Assembly: GCA_000993685.1 (NCBI GenBank)
Contig: LBWP01000005.1
Location: 1 to 50,660 of the forward strand
Length of the DNA stretch: 50,660 bases
Direction: 5' to 3'
Source of the DNA: Candidatus Woesebacteria bacterium GW2011_GWA1_39_21
Lineage (GTDB): Bacteria > Patescibacteriota > Microgenomatia > UBA8517
Shown piece by piece: positions 20,859 to 30,404 of the stretch. A program made the position numbers and the translations under genes. Under the pieces are notes generated by a model. It was given only the letters and a program-made list of their open reading frames with translations. It did not search any database and was not told where the DNA came from. Position 1 is the first letter of the stretch, and the number at the start of each line of letters is the position of its first letter.

Positions 20859-21236
20859 ATGACGAACTATCCTATTGGAGATTTTTTAATAAAAGTCAAA
20901 AACGCCGCGGCTGCAGGCAAAAAAGACGTCGTCGTTCCACAATCGAAGCTGATTCTTTCTGTTGCTGCGGTTCTTAAGAAAGAAAAGTATCTATCCGATG
21001 TTGGTATTTCCGACGGGCAAGTAACTGTAAAAATTTCTTATATGAAAAAGATGCCGGTGTTGGTTGAACTGAAACTGGTTTCAAAGCCAGGTAAAAGAGT
21101 ATATATCGGTGTGGAAGAGATAAGAGAACATAAGGGCCTATCATTTTTTATCCTATCAACTCCTATGGGAATTATGGCATCAAAGGATGCTTTAAAGAAG
21201 AATATTGGTGGTGAAGTAATTGCCGAAATTCATTAA
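20859..21236 (+). CDS. rpsH: 30S ribosomal protein S8
   Basis: MTNYPIGDFLIKVKNAAAAGKKDVVVPQSKL...STPMGIMASKDALKKNIGGEVIAEIH. Confidence 0.95.
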   Translation: MTNYPIGDFLIKVKNAAAAGKKDVVVPQSKLILSVAAVLKKEKYLSDVGISDGQVTVKISYMKKMPVLVELKLVSKPGKRVYIGVEEIREHKGLSFFILSTPMGIMASKDALKKNIGGEVIAEIH

Positions 21237-21240
21237 AAGT

Positions 21241-21789
21241 ATGAGCAGGATTGGGAAAAAAGCCATTGAGATACCACAGGGGGTTGAGGTTTCTGTGGAA
21301 AATGGCCAATTTATTGTTAAAGGTCGACTTGGCGAGATGAAAAGGGATTACCCTGCCAGAATGCTTTCCGTTAAGGTGGAGGACAATAAAGTTTTTGTTT
21401 CACCAGTTTCAAAAACGGAACAAACGGGTGTTTTTTGGGGAACGTTCAGGTCTCATTTTAACAATATGATCCAAGGTGTCTCAAAGGGTTGGCAAAAGTC
21501 GCTCGAGTTGGTCGGCGTAGGATACAGAGCGGAAGTTCAAGGAAACGATCTAGTCTTGACAGTTGGGTATTCCCATCCAGTAAAAGTTACTGCTCCCGAG
21601 GGGATTACTTTTAAAGTCGAGAAATCAATTATTACGGTTTCGGGGGCCAACAAAGAATCTGTCGGCGACGTCTCCGACAAAGTTAGATCGATTCGCCCAC
21701 CCGAACCTTATAAAGGTAAGGGTATCAAATACATAGACGAAGAGGTTAGGAGAAAAGCTGGTAAGGCGGCAAAGACGCAGACGGCGTAG
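21241..21789 (+). CDS. rplF: 50S ribosomal protein L6
   Basis: MSRIGKKAIEIPQGVEV...KSLELVGVGYRAEVQGNDLVL...PPEPYKGKGIKY. Confidence 0.97.
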   Translation: MSRIGKKAIEIPQGVEVSVENGQFIVKGRLGEMKRDYPARMLSVKVEDNKVFVSPVSKTEQTGVFWGTFRSHFNNMIQGVSKGWQKSLELVGVGYRAEVQGNDLVLTVGYSHPVKVTAPEGITFKVEKSIITVSGANKESVGDVSDKVRSIRPPEPYKGKGIKYIDEEVRRKAGKAAKTQTA

Positions 21790-21832
21790 GAACAACGCTG
21801 AATTTTGTGAGTAACTAAGAAAATCGAAGAAT

Positions 21833-22195
21833 ATGAATAAAAATAAGTTGTTTTTAAGAAGATTAAAAAGAGTCAGAAGTTCATTGAAGGGAAACGCTTC
21901 CATTCCGAGACTTTCTGTTTTTAGATCAAATAAGCACATTTATGCACAGGTGATTGATGATAAAAAAGGTGTAACGGTGTTGTTTGAAAACGATTTGAAA
22001 ATTGTTAAGAAAGGTGAAAACAAAGCAAAAGTTGCCACGAAACAGGAAGTGGCTTTTCAAGTTGGTGAAAAATTAGCCCAAAAAAGCATAAAGAAGGGGT
22101 TGGCGCGTGTGGTTTTTGATCGTGGTGGTTATAAGTATCACGGCAGAGTAAAAAATGTGGCAGAAGGTGCAAGAAAGGGTGGTTTAAAATTTTAA
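21833..22195 (+). CDS. rplR: 50S ribosomal protein L18
   Basis: PRLSVFRSNKHIYAQVIDDKKGVT...VVFDRGGYKYHGRVKNVAEGARKGGLKF. Confidence 0.95.
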   Translation: MNKNKLFLRRLKRVRSSLKGNASIPRLSVFRSNKHIYAQVIDDKKGVTVLFENDLKIVKKGENKAKVATKQEVAFQVGEKLAQKSIKKGLARVVFDRGGYKYHGRVKNVAEGARKGGLKF

Positions 22196-22205
22196 TTTAA
22201 AACAT

Positions 22206-22688
22206 ATGGAAAATAATTTAAGAGAATTTTCTGAAACAGTAATTGAAATTAAAAGGATTTCAAAGAAAACCAAGGGGGGAAACACGATTCGTTTTTCAGC
22301 ACTAGTTGTTGTTGGTGATAAAAAAGGTAGAGTTGGTTTAGGTTTGGCAAAGGCGGGGGATGTTTCGGGAGCGATACAAAAATCAATTGCGGCGGCAAAG
22401 AGGAAGATGTTTCGTGCACCTTTAAGGGGAACGACTCTACCGTATTCTGTTAACGAAAAGTTTTCTGCAGCGAGAGTGTTGATCAAACCGGCTCCGAAAG
22501 GTTCGGGAATAATTGCGGGTGGCGCGATTAGGGTTGTACTTGAAGCTGTTGGGGTTACGGATGCAGTTGGAAAAATATTGGGAACCAAGAATAAAGCATC
22601 AAATGTTTATGCAACATTAAATGCCTTAAAGAAGTTGGCGTATTTTGACATGATCAAAAATATGAAGGAGGGAATAAATGAACTTTAG
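22206..22688 (+). CDS. rpsE: 30S ribosomal protein S5
   Basis: VIEIKRISKKTKGGNTIRFSALVVVGDKKGRVGLGLAKAGDV. Confidence 0.97.
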   Translation: MENNLREFSETVIEIKRISKKTKGGNTIRFSALVVVGDKKGRVGLGLAKAGDVSGAIQKSIAAAKRKMFRAPLRGTTLPYSVNEKFSAARVLIKPAPKGSGIIAGGAIRVVLEAVGVTDAVGKILGTKNKASNVYATLNALKKLAYFDMIKNMKEGINEL

Positions 22689-23115
22689 ATCCGAAAAAGT
22701 TGTTTCGCCGCGAAAAAAAAGGTTGGGAAGAGGATATGGAAGCGGAAAAGGTGGACATACCTCTGGCCGTGGTCAGAAGGGTCAGAAAACGAGAAAGAAT
22801 CTAGGCATTCTTTTTGAGGGTGTAAAAGTTAAGAAATCTCTTATTAAAAGACTACCGTTTTTGCGAGGAAAAAATAAATTTAAAGCTAAAGTGAAGCCTG
22901 TGGAAATTGATCTTGCGCGGTTAAATGCCGTTTCTGCAGGAGCTAAGGTTGATCTTTCCCTTTTGATAAATTTGGGATTGGTTAGCAAAAAAGAAGCCGA
23001 CAGAGGTGTCAAGATTGTTGGTAATACCAAGTTAACAAAAAAACTTACGGTAGAATTGCCGACATCGAAAGGTGCCTCGAGTGAGATTGTCAAGGCGGGT
23101 GGAAAGGTTGTTTAA
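22678..23115 (+). CDS. rplO: 50S ribosomal protein L15
   Basis: KRLGRGYGSGKGGHTSGRGQKGQKTR; overlaps rpsE end; GGAGG upstream; no L30 gene between S5 and L15. Confidence 0.95.
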   Translation: MNFRSEKVVSPRKKRLGRGYGSGKGGHTSGRGQKGQKTRKNLGILFEGVKVKKSLIKRLPFLRGKNKFKAKVKPVEIDLARLNAVSAGAKVDLSLLINLGLVSKKEADRGVKIVGNTKLTKKLTVELPTSKGASSEIVKAGGKVV

Positions 23116-23193
23116 ACCCCCCCCAAATAACTTTTAGTTGTTTGCAACAACTACCTTTTAACCTGACACGCAGTTAAAATATATTGATAAGAT

Positions 23194-24477
23194 ATGCTTT
23201 CTGAAATTACCAGGTTTTTTATAAATCTGTTTCTATCTAAAGATTTAAGAAAGAAATTGATTATTACATTAATTGTGCTTGTTTTTTTCCGTCTCCTTGC
23301 CCACATTCCTGCAACCGGGATTGACAGGACTTCTTTACAGGCGCTTTTTTCGGGTAGTCCGCTACTATCTTTGTTGGATGTTTTTTCAGGTGGAACCTTG
23401 GCCAATTTTTCGATTCTAGCCCTTGGCCTTGGGCCATATATTAACGCCTCAATTATTATGCAACTTTTAACGTATGTGATCCCCAAGCTTGACGAACTCT
23501 CGAAGGAGGGGGAATATGGGCAAGAGAAAATTAACCAGTATACGCGCTTTATTACGGTTCCGCTTGCACTATTCCAGGCTTTTGGAATGTATTCACTTTT
23601 AAAAAGCCAACATGTTATACCACAGCTGGACATTCTGCGTTTGATTAGCCTTATTCTGACAATGACCGTTGGAGCGATGCTTGCCGTATGGTTGGGTGAA
23701 TTAATTACAGAGTATGGAGTCGGGAACGGAGTATCCTTTTTAATTTTTGCGGGGATTGTCTCAAGGCTACCGGTAATAATTGGGCAATCGGCTTCGATTG
23801 TTCAGGGCGAAGATGTTTTGAAGATTGTTATCTTTTTGATACTCGCAGTCTTAATTGTTGGTGCTATCGTTTTTATGAATGAGGCAACAAGGCAGATTCC
23901 CATCAACTATGCCAGAAGGGGGTCGCGGGTCAGTGTCGGTTCTTCATATCTTCCACTGCGCTTAAATCAGGCAGGAGTAATCCCGATAATTTTTGCGGTT
24001 TCTCTGGTTTTGCTTCCGTCACTACTTGGACAGTTTCTCTCCGGTGTGGCTAATGTGAGAGTTGCAAGATTTGCATCAGACCTTGCACAAACATTTACCC
24101 CCCAGTCAATGATTTATAACGTTGTTTATTTTCTTTTAGTTTTTGGTTTTACGTATTTTTACACTTCGGTTGTTTTTAATCCTGAAAAGATTGCCGAGAA
24201 TTTGCAAAAAAATGGCGGTTTTATTCCGGGGATTAGACCGGGAAAACAAACAGTGGAATATTTAAATAAAGTCCTAACGAGAATTACATTTTCCGGAGCA
24301 CTGTTTTTAGGAGTCGTTGCAGTCATGCCGTCATTTTTCCAGAGTTTTATCGGCGTTGCCAACTTGGCCGTTGGGGGAACTGGTGTTTTGATTGTTGTTT
24401 CTGTTGTTTTGGAATTAACGCGTGATTTGCAAGCTCAATTGGTAATGAAAAGGTACGACTCATTCTTGGGAAGGTAA
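23194..24477 (+). CDS. secY: Preprotein translocase subunit SecY
   Basis: [15 protein letters not shown]; 427 aa polytopic; operon position. Confidence 0.96.
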   Translation: MLSEITRFFINLFLSKDLRKKLIITLIVLVFFRLLAHIPATGIDRTSLQALFSGSPLLSLLDVFSGGTLANFSILALGLGPYINASIIMQLLTYVIPKLDELSKEGEYGQEKINQYTRFITVPLALFQAFGMYSLLKSQHVIPQLDILRLISLILTMTVGAMLAVWLGELITEYGVGNGVSFLIFAGIVSRLPVIIGQSASIVQGEDVLKIVIFLILAVLIVGAIVFMNEATRQIPINYARRGSRVSVGSSYLPLRLNQAGVIPIIFAVSLVLLPSLLGQFLSGVANVRVARFASDLAQTFTPQSMIYNVVYFLLVFGFTYFYTSVVFNPEKIAENLQKNGGFIPGIRPGKQTVEYLNKVLTRITFSGALFLGVVAVMPSFFQSFIGVANLAVGGTGVLIVVSVVLELTRDLQAQLVMKRYDSFLGR

Positions 24478-24479
24478 AT

Positions 24480-25139
24480 ATGAATATTGTAATATTAGGT
24501 GCTCCGGCGTCTGGAAAGGGAACACAGTCAGAGCTTCTTACTAAGAGGTACGGCTTGTATTACCTCCAAACGGGCGACCTCTCGAGAAAATTGGCAGAAA
24601 AAAATGAAAGATTGAAGGAAATTGTTAATTCCGGTAAATTAATTCCCCAAGAAGAAATGACTTTGTATGTTCTGGACTTTTTGAAAGATGAAAAGATTGA
24701 TTTAAACAATATTCTTTTTGAAGGGTTTCCAAGATTTGTTTCTCAGTACGAAGCTTTGGAAAATTTTTTAAAAATTAAAAACAGCACCATCAATTTGACG
24801 ATATCTATAGATGTTAGTAAAGAAGAGGCGATAACGAGGATGTCTGCGAGAAGGATTTGCACGGTATGTAAAAAGGTTTATAACCTCATAACAAACCCTC
24901 CACCTAAGGACGAAGAGTGTGGTTGCGGAGGAAAACTTGTGCAAAGGGAAGACGATAGCCCCAAGTCTATTGAAGTACGTTTTGATTATTATGAAAAAAA
25001 TACAAAAGTATTAATCGAATACCTGGAAAAAAGGGAAAAACTTGTGCACGTTAACGGAGAACGGCCGATTGAGGAGATCTTCAATGATATAGTTAACATT
25101 TTAGATAAAATCAATGGGAAAAATAACAATCAAAACTAA
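24480..25139 (+). CDS. adk: Adenylate kinase with Cys4 LID
   Basis: MNIVILGAPASGKGTQSELL; CTVCKKVYN...ECGCGGKL. Confidence 0.93.
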   Translation: MNIVILGAPASGKGTQSELLTKRYGLYYLQTGDLSRKLAEKNERLKEIVNSGKLIPQEEMTLYVLDFLKDEKIDLNNILFEGFPRFVSQYEALENFLKIKNSTINLTISIDVSKEEAITRMSARRICTVCKKVYNLITNPPPKDEECGCGGKLVQREDDSPKSIEVRFDYYEKNTKVLIEYLEKREKLVHVNGERPIEEIFNDIVNILDKINGKNNNQN

Positions 25140-25869
25140 ACAAGAGATCGACTCGATTATTGAAGGGGGGAAGCGTCTTGCCCAGGTAAAAAACAGTTTG
25201 TTTGAGGCTGTGAAAGTTGGTGTCAGCGCTTGGGAAATTGAACAGTTGGCAGTAGCGCTAATTAAGAAAAGCGGTGCTGAGGCATCCTTTAGCAAGGTTC
25301 CAAAGTACCATTGGGCGACGTGTATAAACATCAACGAGGGCGTTGTCCATGGAATTCCCAAGAAGGAAGTGGTATTTAAAAAGGGGGATGTTGTTAGTGT
25401 TGATGTTGGACTTTACTACAAGGGTTTCCATACAGACACATCTTTTTCAAAAGGGCTTGGTGTTGATGCAGTAGTCGAGAAATTTCTCAATGTAGGAAAA
25501 CAGACACTCAGTAACGCGATAGCGGCGGCCCTACCTGGTGCACGAATTTATGATATTTCGCAGAGGATTGAAACATCATTGAAAGAGGGTGGGTGTAATC
25601 CAGTAAAGGCCTTGGTTGGGCACGGTGTGGGTCGTCAGTTGCATGAGGATCCACTGATTCCGCAATTTGTGTATGGGAAGAGGGAGGATTCGGCGGAAGT
25701 TAAACCGGGTATGGTTCTTGCAATCGAGGTGATTTACACTTTAGGAGACGGAGAAATTGCGCACGATAAAGACGGGTGGACAATCGTAACCCGTGATGGT
25801 ACAATATCAGCGCTTTACGAGGATAGCTTAGTTATAACAGAAAAGGGCCATTTTGTTGTTACCAGATAA
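25114..25869 (+). CDS. map: Type I methionine aminopeptidase
   Basis: NINEGVVHGIPKKEVVFKKGDVVSVDVGLYYKGFHTDTSF; VGHGVGRQLHEDPLIPQF. Confidence 0.96.
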   Translation: MGKITIKTKQEIDSIIEGGKRLAQVKNSLFEAVKVGVSAWEIEQLAVALIKKSGAEASFSKVPKYHWATCININEGVVHGIPKKEVVFKKGDVVSVDVGLYYKGFHTDTSFSKGLGVDAVVEKFLNVGKQTLSNAIAAALPGARIYDISQRIETSLKEGGCNPVKALVGHGVGRQLHEDPLIPQFVYGKREDSAEVKPGMVLAIEVIYTLGDGEIAHDKDGWTIVTRDGTISALYEDSLVITEKGHFVVTR

Positions 25870-25908
25870 AGCCAGGCTGTTTGCCCGGTTTGTTTTGTTT
25901 TGCGGTCT

Positions 25909-26127
25909 ATGAAGAGAATTGATCCTGTAAGTGTTTTTAACGGAAAAGTGACGCAAGCCTTACCTAATACGATGTTTAGGGTTGAGTTAGATGACGGCAG
26001 AGTTATTTTAACGACATTGACAGGCAGAATGAGAAAAAACTATATCAGAATTTTTCCCGGTGATAAAGTTAAGATTGAAATGACAAAATATGATATAGAT
26101 CGGGGAAGAATAGTTTATAGATACTAG
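25909..26127 (+). CDS. infA: Translation initiation factor IF-1
   Basis: [61 protein letters not shown]. Confidence 0.96.
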   Translation: MKRIDPVSVFNGKVTQALPNTMFRVELDDGRVILTTLTGRMRKNYIRIFPGDKVKIEMTKYDIDRGRIVYRY

Positions 26128-26210
26128 AGTAGAAGAGTAAAAGAGTGTAAGAGTATAAGAAAAACTTAGCGCTTAACGTTGAGATCATAATACTCACGCT
26201 CTTATACTCT
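26128..26210 (+). repeat. Four tandem 8-mers AGT(A/G)NAAG-like plus distal inverted complement
   Basis: AGTAGAAG AGTAAAAG AGTGTAAG AGTATAAG at 26128-26159; AGAGTATAAG (26150-26159) pairs with CTTATACTCT (26201-26210). Confidence 0.65.
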
Positions 26211-26231
26211 CCCGCTCTATCAAATTAAAAT

Positions 26232-26345
26232 ATGAAAGTGCAATCGTCTATAAAACCAAGGTGTAAAGATTGTAAATACGTTAAAAGACATGGGGTTTTG
26301 TATATTATTTGCAAAAATCCAAAACATAAGCAACGTCAAGGATGA
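26232..26345 (+). CDS. rpmJ: 50S ribosomal protein L36 (absent from ORF track)
   Basis: [37 protein letters not shown]. Confidence 0.96.
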   Translation: MKVQSSIKPRCKDCKYVKRHGVLYIICKNPKHKQRQG

Positions 26346-26352
26346 CGTTTAA

Positions 26353-26396
26353 AGCTTAAGACTTTGTCAAAAGCAAAGATAAGGATAGTTTAAGCT
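26353..26396 (+). promoter_or_regulatory. Nested hairpin in leader of rpsM-rpsK-rpsD-rpoA
   Basis: AGCTTAA (26353-26359)/TTAAGCT (26390-26396); inner CTTTG/CAAAG; 25 nt before rpsM. Confidence 0.4.
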
Positions 26397-26421
26397 GATT
26401 TCAAAAGTAGTTAAAAAAAAC

Positions 26422-26823
26422 ATGGCTAGAATAGCAGGGCAGGAACTTAGCGATAAAGACAGAGTTTTATATTCTTTGACGCGAATTAAAGGTATTGGAA
26501 TGCCTATGTCGCAGAGGATCATGTTGGAAGCGGGCCTTTCAGAGGCGAAACGCGTTAAAGACCTGACACCTGAAGATATCGCAAAGATAAATGAACAAAT
26601 TGAGAAGATTGCTGTTGAGGGTGATTTGATTAGACAAACAAGATCCAATCTAACACGTCTCCACCAGATCGGTTCGTATCGGGGTTTGAGGCATTCACAC
26701 AATCTTCCAGTTAGAGGTCAAAGGACACGACATAACGCTCGTACAAAAAGAGGGAAGAGAAAAACAATCGGAGCTTTTAAAAAGGATGCTTTGACGAAGG
26801 TTCAAAAAGATCAGAAAGAATAA
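26422..26823 (+). CDS. rpsM: 30S ribosomal protein S13
   Basis: MARIAGQELSDKDRVLYSLTRIKGIG...GLRHSHNLPVRGQRTRHNARTKRG. Confidence 0.97.
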   Translation: MARIAGQELSDKDRVLYSLTRIKGIGMPMSQRIMLEAGLSEAKRVKDLTPEDIAKINEQIEKIAVEGDLIRQTRSNLTRLHQIGSYRGLRHSHNLPVRGQRTRHNARTKRGKRKTIGAFKKDALTKVQKDQKE

Positions 26824-26827
26824 AAAA

Positions 26828-27211
26828 ATGGCCGAAAAAAAGAAGAAAAAAGTAACAAAACAGATAATAAAAGGTAGGCTCTATATCGCTGCGTCATTTA
26901 ATAATACCTTAGTTACGGTTACGGACGAGAAGGGTGAAGTTATTGGCTGGAGTTCGTCAGGTAACGCAGGTTTTAAAGGGACGAGAAAGTCAACTCCGTT
27001 TGCTGCAACTTCGGCAGTCGAAAAGGTTTTGGAAAAGGCAAAGTCTGAAAATGGGTTAAAGGAAGTTGAAATCTACGTAAAAGGTCCGGGGGCAGGAAGA
27101 GACGCTGCCTTAAGAGCTGTCAGAAGCGCGAACTTGAAGATATCGATGATTGCAGACGTTACGCCCATTCCGCACAACGGGCCAAGGCCTAAAAAGAAAA
27201 GACGTGCTTAA
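26828..27211 (+). CDS. rpsK: 30S ribosomal protein S11
   Basis: YIAASFNNTLVTVTDEKGEVIGWSSSGNAGFKGTRKSTPFAA. Confidence 0.97.
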   Translation: MAEKKKKKVTKQIIKGRLYIAASFNNTLVTVTDEKGEVIGWSSSGNAGFKGTRKSTPFAATSAVEKVLEKAKSENGLKEVEIYVKGPGAGRDAALRAVRSANLKISMIADVTPIPHNGPRPKKKRRA

Positions 27212-27216
27212 TTACT

Positions 27217-27819
27217 ATGGCTAGATATACAGGACCAAAAGACAGGTTATCAAGATCGGTTGGATTCGACCTTTTTGGAAAGGGTGGCAAATTGACACGT
27301 TTAAATGTACCCCCAGGTATGCATGGTGGTCGTGGTTCACGAAGATCACCTTCGGAATTTTCTAAACAATTAAAAGAAAAACAGAAAGTTAAAAGATTGT
27401 ACGGTGTTTTAGAAAGGCAGTTTTCCCGCTATGCCGGAAAAGCGTTGAAGTCCAAAGGAAATACGGGGGAACAGTTACTATCGCTTCTTGAACGAAGATT
27501 GGACAATGTGGTCTACCGTTTGGGTTTTGCTCCAACAAGAATGTCTGCGAGACAGTTTGTTTCTCATAGACATGTTTCTGTTAATTCTAAGAAAGTTAGT
27601 ATTCCGTCATATCAAGTAAAAACTGGTGATGTCGTTTCTTTGTCGGAGAAGGCTACAAAAATTCCCTCAGCCGCAAAGATGTTGGAGAATAAGAATTTGA
27701 AGTTTCCCAGCTGGCTTGAAAGAAAAGGTGGATTTGGGAAAGTTGTATCACTTCCCATAAGGGATGATATTACAGAACCAATATCCGAACAAGATGTGGT
27801 GGAATATTATTCAAGATGA
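27217..27819 (+). CDS. rpsD: 30S ribosomal protein S4
   Basis: MARYTGPKDRLSRSVGFDLFGK...LERRLDNVVYRLGFAPTRMSARQFVSHRHVSVNSKKV. Confidence 0.96.
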   Translation: MARYTGPKDRLSRSVGFDLFGKGGKLTRLNVPPGMHGGRGSRRSPSEFSKQLKEKQKVKRLYGVLERQFSRYAGKALKSKGNTGEQLLSLLERRLDNVVYRLGFAPTRMSARQFVSHRHVSVNSKKVSIPSYQVKTGDVVSLSEKATKIPSAAKMLENKNLKFPSWLERKGGFGKVVSLPIRDDITEPISEQDVVEYYSR

Positions 27820-27926
27820 TAAAATTACACGCTCTAAGGTTACTTTTTGGATATGCTATTAATACGATAGTTTATTATGCGAACCAAAGAGTGGATTTTT
27901 AAGTATTGTTGAAAGGCGGTGATAAA

Positions 27927-28841
27927 GTGAACGAACCAATATTTCAAATTATAGAAGAAGAGAAAAAGGCGGATTACGGAAAGTTTATTATTAGTCCTCT
28001 TGAGGCCGGATATGGAAATACGCTGGGTAATTCTCTAAGAAGGGTCTTATTAACAAGTTTGGCCGGAACTGCCATTACTAGAGTGAGAATTGCAGGTATC
28101 AGGCACCAGTTTTCTTCACTAAAGGGAATGAAAGAGGATGTTATCGAATTTTTACTAAATCTTAAGAAAGTCAGAATTTTTTACAACGATGAAAAACCGA
28201 TCAAGGCAACCTTGGAAGCTAAAGGACCTGGTGAGGTGAAGGCTAAAGATATTAAAATAGGCGCGCCGGCAAAAATAGCAAACCCGGATCTTGTTTTGGC
28301 ATATCTTAACAAAGACGCTTCCATAAATGCAAAAATGGATATTGAAACAGGTGTAGGTTATACGTCTTTTGAAGATAGGAAAACGGGAGAAGTTGGAGTA
28401 ATACCTATGGATGCCATTTTCACTCCAATTACGCGAGTCAACTACAAAGTTGAGGAGACACGTGTTGGTAGATTTACAAATTACGATCGCTTGGTTTTGG
28501 AGATTTGGACCGATGGAACAATCGAACCGAAACAAGCCCTACTAAAGGCTGCCAATATTATTGTCTCGTACTTTATGCAGATTGTTTCGCCAAAGAAGGT
28601 AGAAAAAACAGTTGGTGAAGATAAAAAAGATGATTTCGGGCCGGTTGGCAAACTGTCTGTTGAAGAGATAAATCTTCCGACAAGGGTAGCAAATGCCTTG
28701 ATAAAAGCTGGCTACGACACAGTAGAAGATCTTGCAAAAGCAGAAAAAGCAAAATTAGTAAAGGTCCGTAATTTAGGAGAAAAATCAGTTAAGATAATTG
28801 AGGCTGCGTTGGGTGAGAAGGGTTTAGCTATCGGTAAATAA
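27927..28841 (+). CDS. rpoA: DNA-directed RNA polymerase subunit alpha (probable GTG start after AAGGCGGTGAT)
   Basis: ISPLEAGYGNTLGNSLRRVLLTSLAGTAI; C-terminal LPTRVANALIKAGYDTVEDL. Confidence 0.96.
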   Translation: MNEPIFQIIEEEKKADYGKFIISPLEAGYGNTLGNSLRRVLLTSLAGTAITRVRIAGIRHQFSSLKGMKEDVIEFLLNLKKVRIFYNDEKPIKATLEAKGPGEVKAKDIKIGAPAKIANPDLVLAYLNKDASINAKMDIETGVGYTSFEDRKTGEVGVIPMDAIFTPITRVNYKVEETRVGRFTNYDRLVLEIWTDGTIEPKQALLKAANIIVSYFMQIVSPKKVEKTVGEDKKDDFGPVGKLSVEEINLPTRVANALIKAGYDTVEDLAKAEKAKLVKVRNLGEKSVKIIEAALGEKGLAIGK

Positions 28842-28892
28842 GCCGGAGAATCCTTTTTTGCCGTGGTTTGTTTGCTTTTCGCATATTTTTTT

Positions 28893-29447
28893 ATGAAAAA
28901 ACATGTTGCTGGAAGAAAGTTTTCGCGCGATACAACCTCTAGAAGGGCGATGTATCGTGCTTTGGTAAGAGACTTTTTTATGCATGACAGTCTTACGACC
29001 ACCAGTGCTAAGGCAATGACAATTCTTCCCATTATTGAGAGACTAATTGCCAGCGCCAAGAGCAGCACTTTGTCGCAGAGGCGGAGCGTTTATTCTTTTT
29101 TGGGAAATGATAGGAAAACAACTGATAAGATTTATGAGTTCTCAAAAAAAATGAAAACTACTGCTGGCGGATATCTTAAATATGTGAATCTGCCTTCCCG
29201 TAAAGGAGATAATGCACCTCTAACTAGAATTGAACTTTCCCAGAAATTAGAAAACAGTTTAGTAAAAAAGGGAGTTTCTGGAGGGAAAAAAGCCGACACG
29301 ACAAAAGTTGACGGTGCCAAAAAGTCCAATGTTACACTTTCAGAACCTGAGCAAAGCGCTCTGAAAAAGAATAGCGAAAGCGCGAAGAAGGGATCGATTT
29401 CAAACGTATTACAGAAGTTATCGTTAAAAAGAAAAGCACGAGATTAA
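28893..29447 (+). CDS. rplQ: 50S ribosomal protein L17 with C-terminal extension
   Basis: MKKHVAGRKFSRDTTSRRAMYRALVRDFFMHDSLTTTSAKA. Confidence 0.95.
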   Translation: MKKHVAGRKFSRDTTSRRAMYRALVRDFFMHDSLTTTSAKAMTILPIIERLIASAKSSTLSQRRSVYSFLGNDRKTTDKIYEFSKKMKTTAGGYLKYVNLPSRKGDNAPLTRIELSQKLENSLVKKGVSGGKKADTTKVDGAKKSNVTLSEPEQSALKKNSESAKKGSISNVLQKLSLKRKARD

Positions 29448-29452
29448 TAAAC

Positions 29453-29869
29453 ATGAAGACGTATATTTTGAGAAAGAAGAATATAAAAAGACAATGGCAT
29501 CTAATTGATGCAAAAGGGCAAGTACTTGGTAGGCTGACATCTCAAATTGCCATGAAGTTAACCGGAAAGACGAAGGTTGACTATACTCCCAATATCGATA
29601 ATGGTGATTATATAGTTGTTATTAACGCAAAAGACGTTAAAGTTACAGGCAATAAGGAAAAACAGAAAGTTTATCGAAGTCACTCTGGATACCCGGGGGG
29701 ATTTAAAGAGATCAAGTACGCCAAGATGAAGCTAGAAAATCCTGCACGGATAATACAGTTGGCTGTTTGGGGAATGCTTCCTGACAACCGATTAAGAGAT
29801 GGGAGAATGGCGCGTCTGAAGGTTTTTGTGGCAGACAAGCATCCTTATACAGATAAGTTTGATGTCTAA
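29453..29869 (+). CDS. rplM: 50S ribosomal protein L13
   Basis: RQWHLIDAKGQVLGRLTSQIAMKLTGKTKVDYTPNIDNGDYIVVINA. Confidence 0.97.
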   Translation: MKTYILRKKNIKRQWHLIDAKGQVLGRLTSQIAMKLTGKTKVDYTPNIDNGDYIVVINAKDVKVTGNKEKQKVYRSHSGYPGGFKEIKYAKMKLENPARIIQLAVWGMLPDNRLRDGRMARLKVFVADKHPYTDKFDV

Positions 29870-29889
29870 TTTCAGGCATCAAACTTTTT
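29855..29889 (+). terminator. Hairpin overlapping rplM 3' end (partial terminator)
   Basis: AAGTTTGATG (29855-29864)/CATCAAACTT (29877-29886), perfect 10 bp, followed by TTT. Confidence 0.65.
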
Positions 29890-29901
29890 GGCCTAAATAA
29901 T

Positions 29902-30312
29902 ATGGCAAAAATAAAAAAAATTGATTACACATATTCAGTAGGAAGACGTAAATCTGCATCCGCAAGAGTTAGGTTTTATAAGGGCGTGGGTGATTATCTC
30001 GTCAATGGACTTGTTATTGGTAAATATTTTTCAAATCCAGTTGACCGAAGTCTTTGGGCAAAAATGCTCAAGCAATATGAGGCTCTTGGTGAATATCATG
30101 CTTCAATTCGGGTGATTGGTGGGGGCAAGCATGGCCAGTTGGAGGCTGTTATCTCTGGAATTGCCAAATCGTTTGCTAAAGTTGAAAATGGAAAATTCAG
30201 ACAGGAGTTGAAGAAGGCGGGGCTTTTAACACGCGACGCGCGAACGCGGGAAAGACGAAAGGTTGGAACTGGCGGAAAAGCAAGAAGAAAGAAACAAAGT
30301 CCGAAGCGTTAA
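29902..30312 (+). CDS. rpsI: 30S ribosomal protein S9
   Basis: YSVGRRKSASARVRFYKG...LLTRDARTRERRKVGTGGKARRKKQSPKR. Confidence 0.96.
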   Translation: MAKIKKIDYTYSVGRRKSASARVRFYKGVGDYLVNGLVIGKYFSNPVDRSLWAKMLKQYEALGEYHASIRVIGGGKHGQLEAVISGIAKSFAKVENGKFRQELKKAGLLTRDARTRERRKVGTGGKARRKKQSPKR

Positions 30313-30404
30313 CTTTTTGTAGTCCGTCGGTTCGCACAAAACATGCTCCATATGAGTTTACTAGTCTTCTATGAGGATCTATTTGAGTGTTATAATTCTC
30401 ATTC

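Noticed and set aside
23135-23153. Hairpin TAGTTGTT-TGC-AACAACTA between rplO and secY
   Set aside because: Real inverted repeat, but AT-rich with no clear T-tract and no comparative support; too weak to call.
25871-25900. Terminator-like CCAGGC...GCCCGG plus T-rich run between map and infA
   Set aside because: Stem is imperfect and T-run interrupted; cannot be supported confidently.
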